A stretch of DNA of 9,251 bases from an uncultured Gammaproteobacteria bacterium (lineage in GTDB: Bacteria; Pseudomonadota; Gammaproteobacteria; GCA-001735895): the NCBI GenBank assembly GCA_937980285.1, contig CALJQI010000120.1, positions 1-9,251 of the forward strand, in the 5' to 3' direction. Position numbers and translations under genes: made by a program. Positions 5,906 through 9,251 of this stretch are shown here, piece after piece (positions within the stretch are counted from its first letter, which is position 1; each line of letters opens with the position of its first letter). A model generated the notes under the pieces. That model was not told the DNA's origin. It ran no database searches and saw only the letters and a list, made by a program, of their open reading frames with translations.

Positions 5906-6586
5906 GTGCTTGTAGTAGTTAAGTACATATATTCCGCTATCGGGGGGGCTCCGCTGCTAATCGTGGCCGCAGTCCTGTGCATGTTTACCGCCAGCGTCGA
6001 TGCCGCCGCGCTTTACAAGTGGATCGACGAGGACGGACAGATTCGATATAGCGACCGCCTGCCGGCGGCCCAGGTCAAGAAGAAGCACCAGCAGCTGAAT
6101 TCGCAGGGCGTGGTGGTCGGAACCACCGAAGCCGCCAAGTCGGAGGAAGAGTTAGCCGCCGAAGCCGAGGCCAAACGCAAGGCCGAAGAGCAGGCGGCGG
6201 AAGATGCCAGGTTAAAACAGATACAGTATGAAAAAGACCAGGTGTTGTTGCTCACCTTCAGCTCCGAAAAGGAGATGGAGCTGGCGCGCGACGACCGCCT
6301 GGAGGTACTGGACTCGGTGATTCGGCTGATCACCAAAAGCATCACCTCGACCCAGGAAACGCTGGTGGAGCTGGAAACTTCAGCCGATCAGAATTACACC
6401 TCCAAGGGCAAGGATATTCCGGGCGGCCTGGCGCAAAAGATCGAACACTTCAGCCGCAAAATCGAAAGCCGCACCGATCAACTGCTGCTGAAAGTAGAAG
6501 AAAAAGACAGGATCAACCAACAGTTCGAACTCGACCTGGCGCGTTTCCGCGAACTCAAGTCGCAATCCAGCTCGGCGCACAATTAA
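5906..6586 (+). CDS. Secreted DUF4124 protein with long coiled coil
   Basis: A 226-aa predicted exported protein of unknown function. A hydrophobic segment (about 14-29) followed by VDAAA suggests signal-peptidase cleavage near residue 33-35. The mature N-terminus LYKWIDEDGQIRYSDRLP (36-53) is the DUF4124 signature, a small beta domain common at the start of periplasmic proteins in Proteobacteria. Residues about 75-110 are Glu/Ala/Lys-rich, and about 120-218 are charged and heptad-like, so both are probably helical or coiled coil. There is no lipobox and no recognisable catalytic domain. GTG 5906 is used because an in-frame stop lies at 5870-5872 with no ATG between; AAGGG at 5889-5893 is a somewhat distant ribosome-binding site. 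The later ATG 5981 would remove most of the signal peptide. A run of seven G (5942-5948) lies in the signal-peptide codons. It ends flush against argB, which converges on it. Confidence 0.8.
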   Translation: MLVVVKYIYSAIGGAPLLIVAAVLCMFTASVDAAALYKWIDEDGQIRYSDRLPAAQVKKKHQQLNSQGVVVGTTEAAKSEEELAAEAEAKRKAEEQAAEDARLKQIQYEKDQVLLLTFSSEKEMELARDDRLEVLDSVIRLITKSITSTQETLVELETSADQNYTSKGKDIPGGLAQKIEHFSRKIESRTDQLLLKVEEKDRINQQFELDLARFRELKSQSSSAHN

Positions 6587-7468
6587 TTAATCGCCGACCT
6601 TGCCCTTGATCAGCGTTCCTACGCCGCTATCGGTCAACAGCTCCAGCAACACCGAATGCTTCACCCTGCCGTCGATTATCTGGCTGGTGCTAACCCCCGC
6701 ATTGACCGCGTCCAGCGCGCAACGCACCTTGGGTAGCATGCCGCCATGAATGATGCCGTCGGCAATCAGCTTTTCTGTTTCTTGCGCGCTTAAACCGGTC
6801 AGCAGCTTGCCATCGGGGTCGAGCACGCCCGGCGTATTGGTCAGCAGCAGCAATTTCTCCGCGCCAAGCACTCGCGCCAGTTCGCCCGCCACCAGGTCGG
6901 CGTTAATGTTGTAGGACGAACCATCGCTACCGACGCCGATAGGCGCGATAACCGGAATAAAATCATCTTCATCCAGCATCTTGACGACCGCGGGATCGAT
7001 CGCCTCGACTTCCCCGACCTGCCCGAGATCGTGGCTTTCCGAGTCAGCGCCGGTCAATTTCATCTTGCGCGCGCTGATAAGACCGCCGTCCTTGCCGGTA
7101 AGACCGACCGCGCGGCCGCCGTGTCGATTGATCAATGCAACGATCTGCTTGTTGACCTGTCCGCCCAGCACCATCTCGACCACGTCCATGGTTTCGTCGT
7201 CGGTGACGCGCATACCCTCGATAAAGCGGCTCTTCTTGCCGATCTGCTCGAGTAGCTTGCCGATCTGCGGCCCGCCGCCGTGCACGATAACCGGATTGAC
7301 GCCTACCTGCTTCAATAACACGATATCCCGTGCGAAGCTGCTCTTCAGCTCTTCGTCGACCATCGCGTTACCGCCGAATTTGATCACCACGGTTTTGCGG
7401 TCGAGCGACTGCAGATAAGGCAAGGCCTCGATCAGGATTTCAGCGACGTGGCTTTTCTTTACTGTCAT
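6587..7468 (-). CDS. argB: Acetylglutamate kinase
   Basis: Cytoplasmic amino-acid kinase that phosphorylates N-acetyl-L-glutamate with ATP, the second step of arginine synthesis. The product is 293 aa. Motifs in order are VVIKFGGNAM (27-36, Lys30 contacting phosphate), VHGGGPQIG (62-70), GMRVTD (85-90), LGGQVNKQIVALINRHGG (101-118), GLTGKDGGL (122-130), YNINADLVAG (186-195), GGMLPKVRCALDAV (242-255) and DGRVKHSVLLELLTDSGVGTLI (266-287). The N-terminal extension before the first strand (about residues 3-22) and the C-terminal segment match the longer Pseudomonas-type enzymes, which are hexamers inhibited by arginine; the E. coli enzyme is shorter and insensitive. Arginine feedback is therefore inferred. 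It starts 15 bp after the coaBC stop codon without a clear ribosome-binding site of its own, so the two genes are probably co-transcribed. Confidence 0.97.
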   Translation of the reverse strand: MTVKKSHVAEILIEALPYLQSLDRKTVVIKFGGNAMVDEELKSSFARDIVLLKQVGVNPVIVHGGGPQIGKLLEQIGKKSRFIEGMRVTDDETMDVVEMVLGGQVNKQIVALINRHGGRAVGLTGKDGGLISARKMKLTGADSESHDLGQVGEVEAIDPAVVKMLDEDDFIPVIAPIGVGSDGSSYNINADLVAGELARVLGAEKLLLLTNTPGVLDPDGKLLTGLSAQETEKLIADGIIHGGMLPKVRCALDAVNAGVSTSQIIDGRVKHSVLLELLTDSGVGTLIKGKVGD

Positions 7469-7483
7469 GTTTTAACGGGTCGA

Positions 7484-8689
7484 TTAAGAAGACGCGCAAG
7501 TATAGCGTTCGGCGATCAAATCAATAAGCTGTTTCGCAACCTCGGATTTGCTCGCCTGGCCGATAGCATGCCTGCCGCCGTGCCAGAAAACCTCGAGTTG
7601 ATTGAAATCGACTTCGAATCCGCCGTTGCCGTCGCCTACCTGGTTGGCGGCAATCATGTCGAGGTTTTTCCGCTCCAGCTTGCCGAGCGCATACTTTTCG
7701 ACATCCTGGGTTTCGGCGGCAAAGCCGACACAAAAGGGGCGCTGATCGAGCGCGCTGACCGTCGCCAGTATGTCGGCATTCAAAACCAGCTGTAGCGACA
7801 TGCTGTCGGAGGATTTCTTGATTTTCTGCTGCGCGGCCTGGTCGACCCGGTAATCCGAAACCGCCGCGCAGGCGATAAAAATATCGCTCTCGCCGGCGCG
7901 CTGCATTACCGCGTCATACATTTGCTGCGCCGATTCGACGTTCACCAGTTCGACACCCTGCGGCGGCGCTAACGAAACCGGGCCGCTCACCAGGGTTACG
8001 CCGGCGCCCTGGCGCACGGCCGCTTCGGCGATGGCATAGCCCATCTTGCCGGAACTGCGATTGCTGATATAGCGCACCGGATCGATCGCCTCGCGCGTCG
8101 GTCCGGCGGTCAGCAGCAGCTTTACGCCATCGAGCCTACCCGGGCTGAAATGCTGTCGGATATTGTCGAACAACTGCTGCGCCTCGAGCATACGCCCGGG
8201 GCCGACATCGCCGCAGGCCTGCTCACCCTCGGCCGGGCCCCACAGCATGACCCGCTTTGCGGCAAGCTGTTTGATATGTTCCCGGGTCGACGGGTTGGCG
8301 AACATTTGCTGGTTCATCGCCGGCGCCACCGCCACCGGTTGCTTGCTTGCCAGGCACAGGGTCAGCAGCAGGTTGTCGGCGTAACCGGCGTTCAGCTTGC
8401 CGAGAAAATCCGCCGTCGCCGGCGCCACCAGCAACAGGTCGCACCAGCGCGCCAACTCGATATGGTCCATTGCCGAATCGGCCTCGGCATCGAACAGGTC
8501 GAGGTAAACCCGGTGGCCGCTCAGGGCCTGGTAAGTCAGCGGCTGCACGAACTCCTGCGCCGACGGCGTCATCACCACGCGCACCTCGGCGCCGGCCTTG
8601 ACTAACAGGCGCACCAGCTCGGCGGACTTGTAAGCGGCAATGCCGCCGGTGATTCCGAGGAGTATTTTCTTGTTGCCGAGTGTCTGCAT
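7484..8689 (-). CDS. coaBC: Bifunctional phosphopantothenoylcysteine synthetase/decarboxylase
   Basis: Fusion flavoprotein (Dfp) that joins cysteine to 4'-phosphopantothenate using CTP (CoaB) and then decarboxylates the product to 4'-phosphopantetheine (CoaC), two steps of coenzyme A synthesis. With ATG 8689 it has 401 aa, near the usual length. CoaC half: ILLGITGGIAAYKS (9-22), catalytic His76 in MDHIELA, VAPAMNQQMF with Asn126 (121-130), and Cys159 in EQACGDVGPGRM on the substrate lid. CoaB half: LLTAGPTREAIDPVRYISNRSSGKMG (192-217), AAVSDYR (275-281), Lys289 in QKIKK, GFAAET (322-327) and KNLDMIAANQ (341-350). Start 8689 gives the conserved N-terminus. ATG 8716 and ATG 8740 are in frame, but the latter would overlap radC. 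The intergenic space to divergent radC is then 44 bp. It leads a likely operon with argB. Confidence 0.97.
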   Translation of the reverse strand: MQTLGNKKILLGITGGIAAYKSAELVRLLVKAGAEVRVVMTPSAQEFVQPLTYQALSGHRVYLDLFDAEADSAMDHIELARWCDLLLVAPATADFLGKLNAGYADNLLLTLCLASKQPVAVAPAMNQQMFANPSTREHIKQLAAKRVMLWGPAEGEQACGDVGPGRMLEAQQLFDNIRQHFSPGRLDGVKLLLTAGPTREAIDPVRYISNRSSGKMGYAIAEAAVRQGAGVTLVSGPVSLAPPQGVELVNVESAQQMYDAVMQRAGESDIFIACAAVSDYRVDQAAQQKIKKSSDSMSLQLVLNADILATVSALDQRPFCVGFAAETQDVEKYALGKLERKNLDMIAANQVGDGNGGFEVDFNQLEVFWHGGRHAIGQASKSEVAKQLIDLIAERYTCASS

Positions 8690-8733
8690 TTGATCTATTT
8701 TAACGGTTGAGGACATCAGGTAAAGGAATACCA

Positions 8734-9251
8734 ATGGCAATCTCGCACTGGCCCAGCGCCGAAAAACCCCGTGAAAAACTGATTAACCGCGGCGCCGCGG
8801 CGCTGTCGGACGCCGAATTACTGGCCATCTTCCTGCGTACCGGTTTCGCCGGTTGTTCCGCGGTCGACCTGGCGCGGCAACTGTTACTCGATTATGGCTC
8901 CTTACGCGGCATTCTCGACGCCGACGCCGAGGACTTTTGCAGCGCTAAAGGTCTAGGTATGGCCAAGTTCGCGCAGTTGCAAGCCGCGCTCGAGATTGCG
9001 GCGCGCCACCTGGCCGAAAACCTCGCGCAGCGGGACTGCCTGACCCGACCGGCGCAAACCATGACCTACCTGCGGGCGCGGCTACGCGACTATGATTACG
9101 AGGTATTCGCCTGCCTGATGCTCGACAATCGCAATCGCGTAATCGCGTTTCGAGAACTGTTTCGCGGCACCATCGACGGCGCCAGCGTCTACCCGCGCGA
9201 GGTGGTCAAGCAGGCTCTGGCCGACAACGCGGCAGCGGTTATCCTGGCGCA
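8734..9251 (+). CDS. radC: RadC/UPF0758 family protein (3' partial)
   Basis: The first 172 codons of a gene that runs off the right edge. ATG 8734 has a good ribosome-binding site, AAAGGA, six bases upstream. The N-terminus AISHWPSAEKPREKLINRGAAALSDAELLAIFLRTG is the standard RadC opening. KGLGMAKFAQLQAALE (72-87) is the helix-hairpin-helix-like segment. From about residue 105 the JAB/MPN metalloprotease-like domain begins, with FACLMLDNRNRVI (125-137), ELFRGTIDGASVYPREVVKQAL (141-162) and AAAVILA. The window ends just before the expected H-x-H-P-S-G zinc-binding motif; the two leftover bases, CA, fit its first histidine. The family's function is unsettled; the old role in DNA repair has been withdrawn for E. 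coli, from memory. It diverges from coaBC across 44 bp, an arrangement conserved in gammaproteobacteria. Confidence 0.95.
   Translation, partial: MAISHWPSAEKPREKLINRGAAALSDAELLAIFLRTGFAGCSAVDLARQLLLDYGSLRGILDADAEDFCSAKGLGMAKFAQLQAALEIAARHLAENLAQRDCLTRPAQTMTYLRARLRDYDYEVFACLMLDNRNRVIAFRELFRGTIDGASVYPREVVKQALADNAAAVILA

Noticed and set aside
8690..8740. N-terminal extension of CoaBC from ATG 8740
   Set aside because: It would overlap the radC start, adds residues not seen in the family, and the conserved N-terminus begins at ATG 8689.

Overview
This is about 9.25 kb of GC-rich chromosomal DNA. It reads as a gammaproteobacterial housekeeping region. The proteins resemble gammaproteobacterial versions, and the gene set and order (radC diverging from coaBC, then argB, pyrE, and an exonuclease III/Crc-family gene divergent from pyrE) recall the Pseudomonas radC / coaBC-dut-algC-argB / pyrE / crc neighbourhood. 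It is probably not Pseudomonas itself. dut and algC are absent between coaBC and argB, and the Crc-like protein keeps nuclease catalytic residues. I see no tRNA, rRNA, CRISPR array, prophage or transposase gene.

Layout, left to right. The window opens with the last 30 codons of a chalcone-isomerase-like protein (+). A large imperfect palindrome (92-254) fills most of the gap before a three-gene minus-strand group. In transcription order that group is an exonuclease III/ExoA-Crc family gene, an AmpG-type muropeptide permease that overlaps it by 4 bp from a GTG start, and hemL. Upstream of the exonuclease gene, facing pyrE (+), sits the most striking non-coding object: a 321-bp MITE-like element (4029-4349). 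It has 22-bp terminal inverted repeats (one mismatch) bounded by TA, a second pair of inner inverted arms, and several internal hairpins. It ends 11 bp before the likely pyrE start. pyrE is followed by a secreted DUF1223 (thioredoxin-like, CSSC) protein and a secreted DUF4124/coiled-coil protein. That last gene converges with argB with no base between the stop codons. argB lies 15 bp downstream of coaBC (minus strand). radC diverges from coaBC and runs off the right edge just before its expected metal-binding motif.

Most genes are core metabolism: tetrapyrrole synthesis (hemL), peptidoglycan recycling (ampG), DNA repair (exonuclease III family), pyrimidine (pyrE), arginine (argB) and coenzyme A (coaBC) synthesis. 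They do not form one pathway. The novelty lies in the two palindromic intergenic elements, in the ExoIII-like protein that may represent the catalytic ancestor state of Crc, and in the edited gene order. All repeat alignments were made by eye. No genome or database search was possible.
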